Assembly (NCBI GenBank): GCA_003008705.1
Contig: PDUO01000039.1
Span: 231,976-295,975, forward strand
DNA length: 64,000 nt
Direction of reading: 5' to 3'
Source of the DNA: Pezicula radicicola
Lineage: Eukaryota > Ascomycota > Leotiomycetes > Helotiales > Dermateaceae
Positions 22,406-34,905 of the stretch are shown one piece after another. Under the pieces are notes generated by a model. It ran no database searches. It was not told where the DNA came from and saw only the letters and a list, made by a program, of their open reading frames with translations. Numbering within the stretch: the stretch's first letter is position 1; each line of letters starts with the position of its first letter. The position numbers were made by a program, and so were the translations under genes.

Positions 22406-23656
22406 GTTGACGATTTCTGAGAGAAAGGTGAGAAGGAAAGAGAGGCAGGGCACGACTGGGGTTTTAAATCTTTATCCCTGCGACAACACGCTCATGATGG
22501 TAATCCTTTTTCTATCTTAGCTCAATTGAGTGAAGCTTGCTCCGGACCTTGTCATTTTTCCGGGCACCATGCATGGTAGCAGCATCGCTTTGATCAAGCT
22601 TTCTTATTAGCTATAGCGGACGTCGGTGCATCTTCTCCCGAGTGGCCCTAGGTACATTCCGAGTCTCTTGATTCTATTGATGGATGATGATGATGCTAGC
22701 ATTCCGGGGCTGGGATTAAGTCCCCAACTTTTGGATAATAACAACCGAGGACCTTTTCCACGTAAATAATAGGTCGGTCTATTGTTAGCGCGAATGTGGA
22801 GGAGAAACTTGGGGCATCCAGTGCGGGGTTGTTAGTGCCTTGGCTCGGCGGCTCCACGGCCATACTACAGCTATAACGTTTTCCTAGGCTATTATTTCCA
22901 GGGCGTTGTCCAGCCCTATAGGCTATTACTGGCCAGCCACAGCGTGTATATTTAGCGAATACAGGGTATGTGGCCTATAGTCTCATGACTTTTTGCCGTG
23001 ACCTCCGTACCATACTGCGATTAGCTCGCTTGAAGAAGAATGGAGTGGAACCTAGCTCGATTTAGCTAGATCCAACGGCGATTACACTGTTCATGGTCTG
23101 GGGCGTGTTCTCGTTCTTACCGTTGGTCCAATGCACGTGTAGCATTTTAGTATTCCCACGCAGGAATGGCCCAAGCTTCCACTTTACCCCGGCTTGTGGT
23201 CTCTAAGTGGAGGAATTGGATCCCTGCGGCCGGGTGGCGCGGTCTAAGTCACACTCATTACAGAAGTCTCTCAAGCGCACCTATACAAAACCCGCCAAGC
23301 TTACGTGGCTTGCAAAATCTTCAATCTGCCCCTTGTGGTACTATGGTTGTAAAAGTTGCCGTAAGATTCTAGTGGCTTTGAGTAGCTTTGGTTAAGTAGA
23401 CTGGTTCCGTATTTTGACAATGAGTTGGGCCAATTGTCAGGGCGTACAATGTCAGTGCTGTTCGTACAAAGAGTTAGTGTATTTGATTTCATATCCATTA
23501 GATATACTATACCATTAGGCCCCCTTCCTCAGTCCTTATTTTACTAGACCTATTCTGCTTCATTCTTTTACTGTAACGCTTGGTGTAGTGGATCTGTAAC
23601 ATGCTTTTGCATCTAAATTTAGTCAGGGTGGGTGAATAAGCTTGCTAAATGCTAGT
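22406..23656. other. intergenic region upstream of the sugar permease
   Basis: It presumably holds the permease promoter. Two small overlapping frames at 23166-23395 show no motif, and I see no other gene. Confidence 0.5.
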
Positions 23657-24116
23657 CTATATCGCACTACGGCCTCGTAGGCTGGGGTACATCGTAACAG
23701 CGACTCCTGAAATCATCCCCCAAGCTTGTACAATCCCATTAACTGTAACAGCCCTATATCCTCCCATTGCCGCACTCTGCAAATATGCAAATACGCTATG
23801 TGCGCCGACATGTCCTAGTATCGACTGAAGTCAAGCCGCGATAGTGCCTAATGCAATGCAACAAAATTTAGTCCTGATCTTACTGCGAACTTCAACTATG
23901 ATCACATCCACTAGCAACAGGGCCTGAAGCCCCGAAACCCATCGTTACGAGGAGAGGGCCGGTAAGGGCAGTAGGTGTAAAGATCAGAATGCTGTTAGTA
24001 ACTGGCAAAGCGCTTTGTCCTGGGTTGGCGGTAATCCATCTGTGAACGACAGCGAGAATATTTGTGATGCTGACTTGAAACACTGGACTCTGCACAAGGT
24101 GTATGAATATACCCAT
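23657..24116 (-). pseudogene. IFI6/ISG12-like small hydrophobic protein, one stop
   Basis: The ATG at 24116 starts MGIFIHLVQSPVFQVSITN. Exon 1 ends at 23906 with FTPTALTGPLLVTMGFGASG. A 58-nt intron (23905-23848, GTGATC donor, TTAG acceptor) leads into exon 2 in phase 1. That exon reads TIAA-stop-LQSILGHVGAHSVFA and YLQSAAMGGYRAVTVNGIVQ, then ends at 23657. The Gly/Ala-rich pattern GFGASGPVAxG...AAMGGY is that of the interferon-alpha-inducible 6-16 (IFI6/IFI27) family, also found in fungi. The full product would be about 133 aa with several short membrane helices. The single TGA fits TGG to TGA. The assignment is from pattern recall. Confidence 0.6.
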
Positions 24117-24783
24117 CTCAATGTTATGATCTTGGTTGACTATCGCCAGATCATGGGTTGACAAGCGGAAAGAGCGCAGGTAAAAATCTCCTAATCTAGC
24201 TGAGGAATCATGCATTGATAATGTACATCTTAAGATAGATAGAATAAGTATATAGAGCCAGTAGTTGCCCTTCTTAACAGAAATGTTCAGCCACCTTTTC
24301 ACCGTTATTAGTATCTTTAAAATGTCTAATATCCTCACAATCACTTATCCCTGCAGCTATACAATTATATTCTCACAGCTTAAAACTTTAAAATAAAAGA
24401 ATTTCGCTACCCAACTATATATTAATCAATTCGGTTTACTACTACCCTTTCAAGACGGAAAATGGTAGGTCAAAAGAATCGTAGTCTATGAATCCCACGA
24501 AATATCTCTCGGCTGTTTTTGCCATTTTTCAATACGGCCTTAAGCGTAAGGAGTCAACTGTAGCTGGTAATACTTTTCTCTTACTAAGTAAGAGCCTCAA
24601 CTCGGAGGGGCTTATCACACCAAGACTGTTGGCGAGACAACATTAAAAGAGTAATCGTCAGTCGCGTTCACCATCTATACTCTCTCCCTCCACTCCAACA
24701 CAGCAACAACCCAATTAATCTACTTTCAAGATCATCTACTTATTGCAATTATCCCAACTCTCAAATGCTACAACCCTACGTCG
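24117..24783. other. intergenic, no gene seen
   Basis: AT-rich DNA lies between two divergent decayed genes. A pyrimidine-rich stretch precedes the ATG at 24784. Confidence 0.5.
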
Positions 24784-25974
24784 ATGATAGGCGATAAAGC
24801 AATTAAAGGCGACAGCCCGCCCAAAACCATCAGCACCCCACCAAGCAACCCTTTCGACCTTCCTCCTTCTCCTCTATTGACTGATGCAAAAGTACCGAAT
24901 TCTAGCACTGTCCCTGTACTGAATCCCTTCTAGTTGAACTTTCTCCGTGCACTCAACGTACCTCTAAGTTCCCAGCTGCACCTCTCCTTTACGATATCGA
25001 AAAGTGTATATACACGAGCAACACAGCAGTTGGCTGAATCTGAGCCAGCAGTCTGGGCTTATGTCTAGGATAAGCTGAGGTGCGTTTTCTGCTACTTCTC
25101 TATGTACATTTCAGCACAATAGACTGAATCTGCGTACCTATACAGGCACGACCTAGTAAACGATTGCTTTATTATCTTCCGCATACCTACTCTCGTCCAC
25201 GAATTCGTTTCTCGCAAAGTCGCCGACATGATCCACGACCGCCTACGCCTTATCCTATCCTCCCCTACAATAAACTCCGATACAAGACGCCTTATCTAAG
25301 TAATAACGAGTTTAGGTTTAGCTCATGTTAAGTTCATGAAAACCTGGTACCGTGAGCCAGACTAGTAGTTCAAGATCAAAAGCTTGCGGTATCCGGGCGT
25401 TATCCTAGAATCGGTATATAGTCAATGGAGTAACAGTCTGGCTAAAGCCGCGGATGATTATGTTGTCGAAAGCTGGGGCGCCGTCCAACTTATGGTTGGT
25501 ATTGAAATAGATCCGAATTCCAAAAATATTTACTTAAGCACTTGGGCACTAAATTTGGAGATAGATAGAGAGGAGAAGGTATTGAGCAGTAAAAAGATAA
25601 TCGATTCGGATCCTATTCGCGATGAAAAAGGCAATGTTTTACAAGGAGAGCTAACCGTGAACCTAGGCCATTTTGCTCGAGCAAAGGAGATCACGAGGCT
25701 TTTCCCCGAAGCCGATACTATATTAACAGTATCTATTAGCTACACAGAGATTACAAGCATTGTATTAGAAGGAGAACAAGAGTAGGAGCTTTAAGACTAA
25801 GCTGCAGAGGCCGGGGAAGAAGAGATAGACGCAGAGACTTATAATATAAGGAAGAGGAAACAAGACGGTAACAGTAAAGAGCGACAGTTAAGCGCCGACG
25901 AGAAGGATTGGCTACGTAGGGAGGGAAAGGCTGTAAAAAAGACAGAAGCCGTAGATAGGGACTATCCTGGATAG
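24784..25974 (+). pseudogene. fungal PD-(D/E)XK-like family, copy A, degraded
   Basis: The ATG at 24784 opens a Pro/Ser-rich N-terminus (SPPKTISTPPSNPFDLPPSP). Exon 1 ends DKLR at a phase-2 intron (25080-25145), followed by HDLVNDCFIIFRIPTLVHEF. After several stops the core reads YPGVILESVYSQWSNSLAKA, DDYVVESWGAVQLMVGIEID and YLSTWAL. A charged tail follows (RKRKQDGNSKERQLSADEKD). The core matches a family common in ascomycetes, with ILExSYSQ, a central VGxDIxY strand and an LSxW strand. The Glu and Asp pattern suggests a restriction-endonuclease-like fold, which is my inference. About seven stops occur, so it is dead. Confidence 0.6.
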
Positions 25975-25999
25975 AAGTTATTTCGTATATTTATATAAC

Positions 26000-28900
26000 A
26001 TCTTCTAATTCACTGTACCTAAAGTTCCGGTATTCAACGTTTAATGGATTCTCGGCTATCAACCCAATTGTATACATACTAAGCAATAAACAGGCAGCAA
26101 AAGTCCTAGAACTGTTTCTTGAAACGGTACAAAATATACTTTGCAATCGCCGTGAAGGAGTTATTGTAGTTCATTCCCCTGATAGTGACGAAACCGACGA
26201 GGCCTTCAATCGAAGACAACAGTGTTATAATTAAACTAGCAAAGATAATGTACTTCTTAATGCGAAAAGTCGGAGTATTAGAGAAGAGCTTGCTGAACGA
26301 CGCTAGGTACTGATGTATCTATAGTATCTTGTAAATCGTATAAATCAAATAAACAGAGTAAGGATATAATTCTTAGATCTACCATCGATTGTAAGTCTAT
26401 CACTGTACGACCCCGAAAGTAGTTCTTCGATCAGTCCTCCATAGTCATTGATGTATAAAGCATCAATAGAGTAACATATAGAAGTTTTGGAACAACGCAG
26501 GAGAGATGCTTAGATTGGAAAGAAAACTAGCTGGGCTACTCTAAATACATTAGCTCTTAGATTAATATCAGGTAAATCAAATCTACTCTATTTATATAAA
26601 TAATCTTAAGATAAATATTTGAATATAGATATTCAAAGTAACCCTAAAGATATTGAAATTGCTTTCAGGCTCTTTAATGACAGTAGCTACACACATTTAT
26701 TCGTAGGTAGAGGAGATATCCGGTATAGTAACTGGCAACAATTCGATATTAGTCAACCCCAAGAGAGGAAAGAAGCTGAAAGATACATTACCTGCGCTCT
26801 AATCCCAATAAATTACATCTCTATTAGTACATCGCCTAGATGAATATGGAATTTAGCTATCAAGAATCTTGTTAGAGCTGATTAAAAGATTATAGTACTC
26901 GACCTACGGATATTGAGGTACCTCGGAATTGTATATGGTAGTAGTATAGATAAACTATAACTAACTTTTGAAATTCAAGAAATATTCCACTTTCTGAGTA
27001 TAAGAAGAAAATTAGCTTCCCGTCAATTCTACAGTACCTTCCCTGAGCAGGAGCGGGCTGCTCAGCGGGATATTGTTCTATACTCGGATAAACAAATACT
27101 AAAAACTCCCTATGTATCTGGTATGGCTAGTACAGAACTGGGAAGGGCCCTTGGTACTACGTATTCTTCGTACACAGCCAGAATACTTAGAAGAATATAG
27201 AGATGGTCAGTTCCTTTAGATCACGAAACTATACAAACCGTTCAATTGAATAGCGGATTGCGGCTTGGAAAAGGCTATATTTCTGGCGATCTACTTATAA
27301 TACAGGATTGGACAGCTGCTCTTCTCAACTTATAGTAAAATTACAGTATCCTAGGTAAGGGAATAAGGAAGAAGCTAAATCGAAGGCTATACCTCAGAGA
27401 TGAAGGATCCGACAATCCTAGAGGAATTATAACCTCTTCGACCGAACAAAGTGTATTCTTAAAACCGTATCTAAAAGTCTTTAGGTTTCTTTATACCACT
27501 CAACTTTCGTAAAATTATTGACAGTAGTAAGCCTACCTATACTGAGAGTACTTTGATTAAAGCTATAAGCCCAACGCATGTCCATTTCCTGCTTGTACAC
27601 TCTAATATATTGTCCACTCTTATATATCAAGAAGGACGTACTGCTATTATTTCCCACGCTTGGACATTAGCAAAGGAGGATCTCGGGCTCTACATAAGGT
27701 TGTGGTTCAACCTTCTTCAAAGTATTAATAGGAAATCGACCTCCTAAATTCATTCGTGTATTAAATCCGACGGCAGTCACCTCATTAATGTATACATAGA
27801 CGATAATAATGTCTTCAGGTATAATTAAGAGATGTTTCCAATCCGGACCAGTATATTCAGAGTGTGCCTACATCGTCTCGGCCTTTAGAAGGAGCTTCGG
27901 AAGAACTGCGGTCGTCGCAGGCGCTGGCGGGCAAGGTATCAGGAGGGAGTTACCTTTGGTGTAAGGGGCTGTAAGTTCGGTCATTATCTATTCGATTTCT
28001 TCTGTTATTCCACCTATCTCCTAAAGGAAAGTAACTTTCTGTGATAGAGATAGTCAGCTACTAAGGTTAGGGATAGCAAGGCTCTGTTTACAAACCGTGC
28101 AGAGAATGTGAATCTATATCTTAACATTGATCGTAAGTAGCTTGATATCTAGGGTTATAGGACCGGACTTGGAATCGGTCTCCATCTTGCGAAGGTCGGT
28201 TTTGTACATTACTTTCTGGATTTCTTGGGCGCTTCTGTGGGACACCTAAGGCTTAATTTCGTGCAAGGAAGGCCGGCTATGAATGGATGCTCTAAAGTTA
28301 CGAGGTTGGTATTTAATGTAAATCTAGAACTAAACTTATATACGGTGGTACAACTTTTGACCTACTTAGGCATTCTCAAAGTTTACGATAATGGGGCTTT
28401 CTCTATTATTCGATCCTTGTGCGTAATCTTTTCTACACCATTTCTTACTTAGATTATCACTAGCAACTATGAACGAAGGAGATTTAAACTTGTTTCGGCA
28501 GCTAGTCTACAATATAATAACTACTCTGGGGATACCACCTATCGATGGTGATGAGCTTGACGAATTTACCTTCCGTACTAGTTATGCAAGTAAGTTGTAA
28601 GAGTCTACTAATATTTAATCGTAAAGCTAATATTATACTGTTCAAAAACATCTTGTAGACATAAAGGGAGTGACATACCTCGAGTCTTGCTCCCTTATTT
28701 TCCAAGAAGACTACGATGACGTGTCCTCCTAAAAGACGCCTCCCATTCTTCAACCACAATTTTATCATTTACAAGATTTGATATTTTATAAGGGTATATT
28801 TGTACAAAATATAGCGCAAAGCAAGAGACTCAAAGGTTTTATTACTTAGCTAGACTCTAGGTGTTCTTGTCCTCAATTATAGTACTCAAAAGAGGATTCT

Positions 28901-29660
28901 ACCTTAGTGGTTGTAGGATTGTCATCTATCCTTATACCTTTCCGAGAGATACGGTGTCCCTTGTTGAGGGTACTCCGGGCCGTAGAAGTTCTCTTTTCAA
29001 TGCGGCCACTTCGTCGAAGTTTTAGCTGCTAAAGAGCTTTACTTATCTTCGGTGCTATAGTAAGTGGCACCGCCTTAGTAGACGGCTTTACTAAGCAAGG
29101 ACTTCGTCGAAGTTTTAACTATTAAGAAGCTTCTAACAACTAAGGTACTAGAAAAGAGGATTTTATTAGTACAGAAGTAGCTTTCTCTACTATACGAAGG
29201 CTTTGTCAAGGTTTTAGCGGCTTAGGAATTTTGGATAGCCTAGGTACTTCGAGGAGAGATACTAACAGCACGGTGGTTGATTTTTCTACTACTGTTGTAG
29301 GCTGCTAAGATTCTTGTATAGAATAGGTAGAGACCTTAGTACTGGTTGGGTCTGGTACTGTTGCTGTATATATTGTTTAGTATGAAATTAATTGTTCCTT
29401 AATTCCAATAGTTGAAAAATCCAAGCCCTTACTAGTAGAGGGAGTCTAGCTTGGCTCTATTAACTGAAAAGATGGTGTAGATCCTTTTGTTTAATCCTAT
29501 CGGGGCCTAAGCTCTGGGGAACTCTCGATAGAAGTGGTCGAGATAGAATCTTCTTCCACTAGCTAAGACACTATAGAAGAAACTAGTACTTACTCTTTAG
29601 CTAGTGCGATTGGAATGATCGGGAAGAGTTGGTGTTCAAGAGCCTTTTGTATATATATTT
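26000..29660 (+). pseudogene. long decayed reading frame(s) of unknown function
   Basis: From about 26380 to 27510 one frame stays protein-like across a dozen stops (ALRLISGKSNLLYLYK, NPKDIEIAFRLFNDSSYTHL, QQFDISQPQERKEAERYI, GTTYSSYTARILRR, GLRLGKGYISGDL). After a shift near 27500 another frame continues (ESTLIKAISPTHVHFLLVHS, HAWTLAKEDLGLYIRLWFN) and later GIGLHLAKVGFVHYFLDFLG. The DNA is strongly TpA-rich and the stops look like mutated Gln, Arg and Trp codons. I recognise no domain. It could be one large host gene or the coding part of an unclassified mobile element. Confidence 0.4.
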
Positions 29661-29790
29661 CGATGGAATTTGATTTGCAGCAATAAGGTATTCTATAATA
29701 AGTTATTTAAGTTTAAGTAAAAATATATTTATTTCGGCTTCTACTCTATGAATCTATAATAATTTCTAGATACCAAGGGAAACAGAAGCT

Positions 29791-32700
29791 CTATGCCAGC
29801 TTCAAAGCGGGATTCATAGAGAACATTGAGAGAAGGGAAATATAATTATTCAGGAAACCTTGAGGATGCTGCGAAGAGTACTTGGAGCTCTGTAGCTTGA
29901 CGGTGATGAGAGGGTCCTTCGTGGGATCATCCGCCATTTCGAGTACCACATCGTAAGGAGTGTACTCTCAGGAAGCGATGACTTCGGTCATGACGGCGCC
30001 ACCAATCGTGCCACTCTCGGCCTGGCCTTGCTTGTAGTCGAAGACAGCTTGGAATAACGGGGCGCTCGTGGTTGTCGTAGGTAGACCGAAGCCGAGACGG
30101 TCAAGGATAACGCCATGGGGTACTCGAGCATGCTTCATAGCCTCCCTTACATTGTCCTTGGTGGATACCAAATGCTCACCGAACGTGTTGGCAGCGGTGA
30201 ACTCGCCAAATCGCAAAGGAAGCAGATTAGCGAAGAAGCCCATGGCTGATACTTCATCCATGGTGGAGCGGTTGGTGTCAGCAATGCCGATGGTGATGTC
30301 CTTGCTGCCTGTCATACGTGATAACAAGACGTGGTATGCGGCCAGGTAGAACTGCATCGGTGTCGCCTTCTGCTTTCGACTGCGTTCCTTGATTCGGAAG
30401 GCGACCATAGGGTCCAGACGTCCGATTGCTTCGTGCTGTTGCCAGGTACCCAGTGCTGCCTTTTGTTCTTGCGACGGTGTATCATCACTCATCAAGGACT
30501 GTATGAGGGGCAGCGGTGCCAACGTTGATACCTTGCTGTGCATGGACTCCCAGAACGAAATATCCTCTTCGAGTCGGCCATCTTGAAGATCCTTCCGCTG
30601 TTGTACAGCAAGGTCAGCAAACTAAGTCGTTGGCTGCTTCAATGCCACGTCGCTGTAAAGCTGCGCTGCTTCGACAAAGAGGTTCTCCGTCGTCGATCCA
30701 TCGCCAACAAGTCTGTGGTAGGCGACTACCAGCAGATACTCGTCTTTGCCCCAGTAGAAATTAACGAGTCTGAGCGTATCGCCCGCCGCAATATAATACT
30801 TTGTCTCATGAAGCTTTCGGTAACCTTCTTTCTTCTGCTGCTGCTCGTTCGGCAACCTGCAAAATCCGGACCTTGTTGTTCGGGCGCTTGAGGACCGTTT
30901 GCTCGGGGATTTTGTCGTCATCACCACCCTTCAAGGTAAATGCCGTTCGGAACATCTCATGACGACGCATCACGGTCTTCAAAGCCCTCGTAAACCGTCC
31001 TAGATCGATAGCACCTTTCATGAACATACCAATGGTGTTGTTAAAGATGGTAGGATCCTCAACCTCCCGCTGAACCTTCCAGGAGTATTCCTGGACTAAA
31101 GACATTATCTCGTGCTGCACGGCAATAGGCTCATCGACGTTCTCATCCTCGTCTGCCAATGATTCCACTGGACTAGTAAGGGTCGTTTCTGCGGGAGTGT
31201 CGTTTGGTGTTGTGCTGGACGTAGTATGTTCGGAGCTTTCTGCGGCCTCCTCCCCTTGGCTCACCAATGGAATGGCGCTCGGTGGCAGTCGTGCAGCGGT
31301 GTCGTCGGCAAGATCAGCCACAGATGCGCCGCCCAGCACTTTTGACAGCGGAAGATCGAGAAACAGCTGTTTCGAGAACCAAGAACCGACAGTGACGGCC
31401 CCCAAAGAGTCGACACCTTGGTCTATCAGAGGGATGGTCGGGTGAACGCTCTCCCCTTCCGGAATTTGCAGTGTGACACGCAGCTTTTCCGACAGACTAT
31501 CTGCATTTTCGTCAACTTGGTATACTTCAAAAGTGTTGGTAGATTTGTGCGCTTACCAATGACAATCTGTCGAACCTGATCCAGCGTATTTGCCTGCTGC
31601 AGCTGTTCTTTTACCGAGCCCTTGGCGCCAGCTCCGTTTTCCCCAGTGTCTCTACGCTGCTTGGGAATCTTGAGATTTCCAACCCGAGCATCGTTGAAGA
31701 ACGTGATTCGGTCATTGAGGGCAGGGTCAAGTGCCGGGATACCCGTGGTCAACTCGACGTCCGCCATTTCGATCACAGTCTTTTCATGTTGCTCCCCGTT
31801 CTGATGCTTTATGAGCACCTGTCTACCAGACACAACGGCCTCGGCAAATAATGTATGAAGTTCGTGTTCTGCAACCGAGTCGAACATAAACCGGATTGCG
31901 TTGAAGTCTTCCTCAAGCTCGGCCCTGGTGACGAATCCGACACCGTAAACGGCTCCGATGTTAATATTTGAACCCTGAATTTATTCATACCCATGGTCAG
32001 CCGAGCTCTGCAGACGTTGGAACTCATGGAAGTATAGCCACATAGTATGAAAAAAATGACAGTTGAAATCTTAACTCACTGCCAATCCGTTGGTCAACCG
32101 TTGCTGGGCTAAAGCCTGCAGGTAGGCATTTACAGCGCTGTAGTTTGCCTGGCCTGGATTACCCATCACTGCTACAATTGACGAAAACATGACGAAGAAG
32201 TCAAGTAGGTTACTACTGGCTGGGTCGTAAAACCTTTCATGGAGGATTTGTGCTCCCCGTACCTTGGGCTCCAGAACCATGTTCATTGACTGGAGGTCCA
32301 TGTTCTCGAGCATGATATCCTGGAGAACCAAAGGCCCGAATGTAATGTTGGTCGTGGGCGGCAGCATCAAATCCTTGAGCTTAGCCAAGCCAGCGTCGAC
32401 TGACTCCTCGTTGGCGATATCCCTAAGGAAGTATTCGTGTTAGAACCAAGAATGAGGTATCAAAGAGGAATTTTGACTGCATCAACGTACATTGGCAATA
32501 CGGTAACCTTTCCGCCCAAGGCTTCGACGTAAGCTATCCATCTGGGATCAACCCGAGGATTCCTGCTGGTTAGCACAACATACTTAGCACCGTATAATAT
32601 CATCCACCGGGCTAGGGAGCGACCCAGGTCTCCGGTAAGACCGACAAGTAAGTATGTCTTCTCGTCGACAAAGAGCTTAGCAGAATTAACGGGGCGAATT

Positions 32701-32990
32701 TTCACCGACAATAGCTTCTCCACCTCCCAGTCAATTAGGGTGGACAGACCTAGATGCCTACTAATCGAGCTGAGGAGTTAGTCTGCGGGCAAGATTTCAA
32801 CGACGCCTTTGCCGATAGTCCTACCTGCTGCAGCAGTAACCGATTGTTCGACAATGCGTGCCTCTTGTAGTGAACGTTCGGACGAAGAAGCTGTACCTTG
32901 GACGATATAATCGCAACCATACTTGAAGCAACTAGGAGGAAGCACATTGGCCAAGCGGTGGCCAACCCCGACGGTGGTCTAGTTCACTAA
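29791..32990 (-). pseudogene. PKS-NRPS (LovB-like) fragment: psi-ER/KR-ACP-C
   Basis: On the minus strand the order is a linker (GVGHRLANVLPP) and KR with nucleotide motif GLTGDLGRSLARWM and catalytic region MGNPGQANYSAVNAYLQALA. The KR tail follows (GAVYGVGFVTRAELEEDFN). ACP has the phosphopantetheine Ser in GVDSLGAVTVG. A Ser/Thr/Glu-rich linker leads to a condensation domain (MRRHEMFRTAF, AYHRLVGDGS, MGFFANLLPLRF, TPYDVVLEM, SMNPALKLA) that stops at 29791. KS, AT, DH and MT are absent upstream. Downstream the sequence ends where an adenylation domain would start, as in LovB-type synthases. Lesions include a frameshift near 30850, a TAG near 30620, a TGA near 29967 and TAG near 32780. Such megasynthases make amino-acid-tethered or reduced polyketides; this piece makes nothing. 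Confidence 0.82.
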
Positions 32991-33088
32991 CATGTCAAAG
33001 AAAGCCCTGTTATATTTCCTACCTAGATCTCGTCTAAGAGTATTTTTGGTTCCATCTACACCTAAAGTAAATAGGATATACATTACTC

Positions 33089-34387
33089 CTACTCTGCCTC
33101 CGCCTCCGACGAGCTCGCCTTGTACGAACCGTCATCTATCATCGCCTTCTTTACTACCCACTGCTCCTACTCTGTGAATCTCTCTTCGCGATCTAAACTA
33201 AGCTACTCTAGTAGTATAATGTCTCGGCGCCGTTTATATACCCATGGTTTAGTGGCCTAGGCGAGCCCCTCCCTTTACTTTACTCTCCTTATCTTTACTT
33301 CCGACTACTCGAGAAATATAAATAAGGTGTTAGGTAAAATATAGATAGGTTGGGTTAGATCTATAAACGTTGCAGCAAAGGCTTTAGTACTAAAATCTTC
33401 GAGTTGAAGTTATACACTTGCGTTAGGATTTAAAACGAGGATTCCACCCCTATTGTAGAAGAGCTAGTGAAAATTATATTAACTCTAAGAACTAAATACA
33501 TAAGGATTATAGGAAACGAAAGACGAGTATACCGAATCTAAGACAGTCAACACCACTAACAATTCCTTCTTACCGGCCTCATTCTAGTTAATATATAGGC
33601 ACTAGACCGACACCGATACCTTCTTACTTCCTATATACTTAATATCGATGCTAATAACTACTCGAATATTAGTATCTAGCCCCAGGATATACTTGTTTAC
33701 TAGACGTAGTAGATCCTTCTTCTATATATAGGAGACTTCTAGGATAACGTCTAGATATTATACATCGAAGTACTAAAAGGAGCTGTTAGGCTAATACAAG
33801 TTATACTCTATCTCTATAAAGTTGATCTTAGCCGATGTATTGTTGTCGATGTCTTATATAAACACTGCCGCAGGACTCTCGCTCTAGGCAATAGTTGTAA
33901 GCTAGCGAAGGATCTCTTATGTAATATACAACGTAATACTTTTGTGCAATAGCCCCGGTATCCGAAGGATGAAGAGATTCGCCGACGGGAAGTAATCATG
34001 TCTACGGGATGCATTGTATAATTAGCTACACATTCCCAAGGTCTATAGATGATATAGTATATAGTATAACTAATATAACCTACGCTTGACCTACCGAATT
34101 TTGTGTTCAAAGTAGTTCTAGAGCAAAGCCTTCCGAAGCTGGCACTGTAGATCTCCGTACTGGTCTTCATCCAAGATATATCTCCGCCAGCAGGGGGGTT
34201 GTTCGCCCGCAGACCGATGGTGCTGGTGCCCGTCTCTGCGTCGCACGATCTCCGCCAGAATACGTGTCGTCGCCGTCGAGGTCATCGTCGCCGCCGCCTT
34301 CGCCTCGGATACAGGCGGTGTCGGGGGGGGGGGGGTTGTCGTTTGCAGTGGTGGTTGCTGCTTCTGCTCCTGCACTTGCATACTCAT
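33089..34387 (-). pseudogene. fungal PD-(D/E)XK-like family, copy B, degraded
   Basis: The ATG at 34387 opens a Gln/Pro-rich N-terminus. Exon 1 ends YILDEDQYGDLQCQLRKALL, stop, NYFEHKIR at a phase-2 intron (34094-34002). HDYFPSANLFILRIPGLLH follows. The core reads VILEVSYI-stop-KKDLLRLVN, then NIRVVISIDIKYIGSKKVSV. Later segments are NPNASV and LQLEDFSTKAFAATF. A charged tail ends near 33089. Intron position (K-L/I-R before HD) and phase match copy A, which shows common ancestry. Many stops, most explicable as Gln or Trp changes, make it non-functional. It directly abuts the broken 5' end of the PKS-NRPS fragment. Confidence 0.6.
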
Positions 34388-34905
34388 GATATCGTCTCAA
34401 TGCAAGAAAAGTGATGATGGAGATAATTTGATGATAATACTAATAATGTTTGATAAGCGATCACAGGCCGGAGGTAGCATTCTAGTGTTAGTGGTTGTTG
34501 TGGTTGTTGGTGTTGGTTGAAGCACCTCTTCCTCCTCAGTAGCTAATCCTAGAGAGAAAAATGGTACATATTCCGGAGGGAGCAAGAGTGGTTTTGCTAT
34601 TTGACTCAAAGCCTAAAATTTATAGGGATTTGAATAAGAGTTGATTTAGAACTGTATTAACACCCGAACCAGGCCGTAGCAACCCTAACCCTCCCTAATA
34701 GGATCTTAGAGCTGTTTTAGTGTGTTTTCGGCTAATTTTGGGGGTGCGCACAGAATTCTGTCACCCAGCACCTTGAATATTAATTACAATTCACTCTATA
34801 TTATTCAAACGCAAAACGGCAATACCTTTATACAGTTATCCAGTTCAGCAATATTCCTACATCGCTCCATTACCGAAATTATCACTACTCTCGGTCTATC
34901 ACACT

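Noticed and set aside
30516..30891. Two plus-strand frames within the PKS-NRPS region
   Set aside because: They are antisense to readable condensation-domain sequence.
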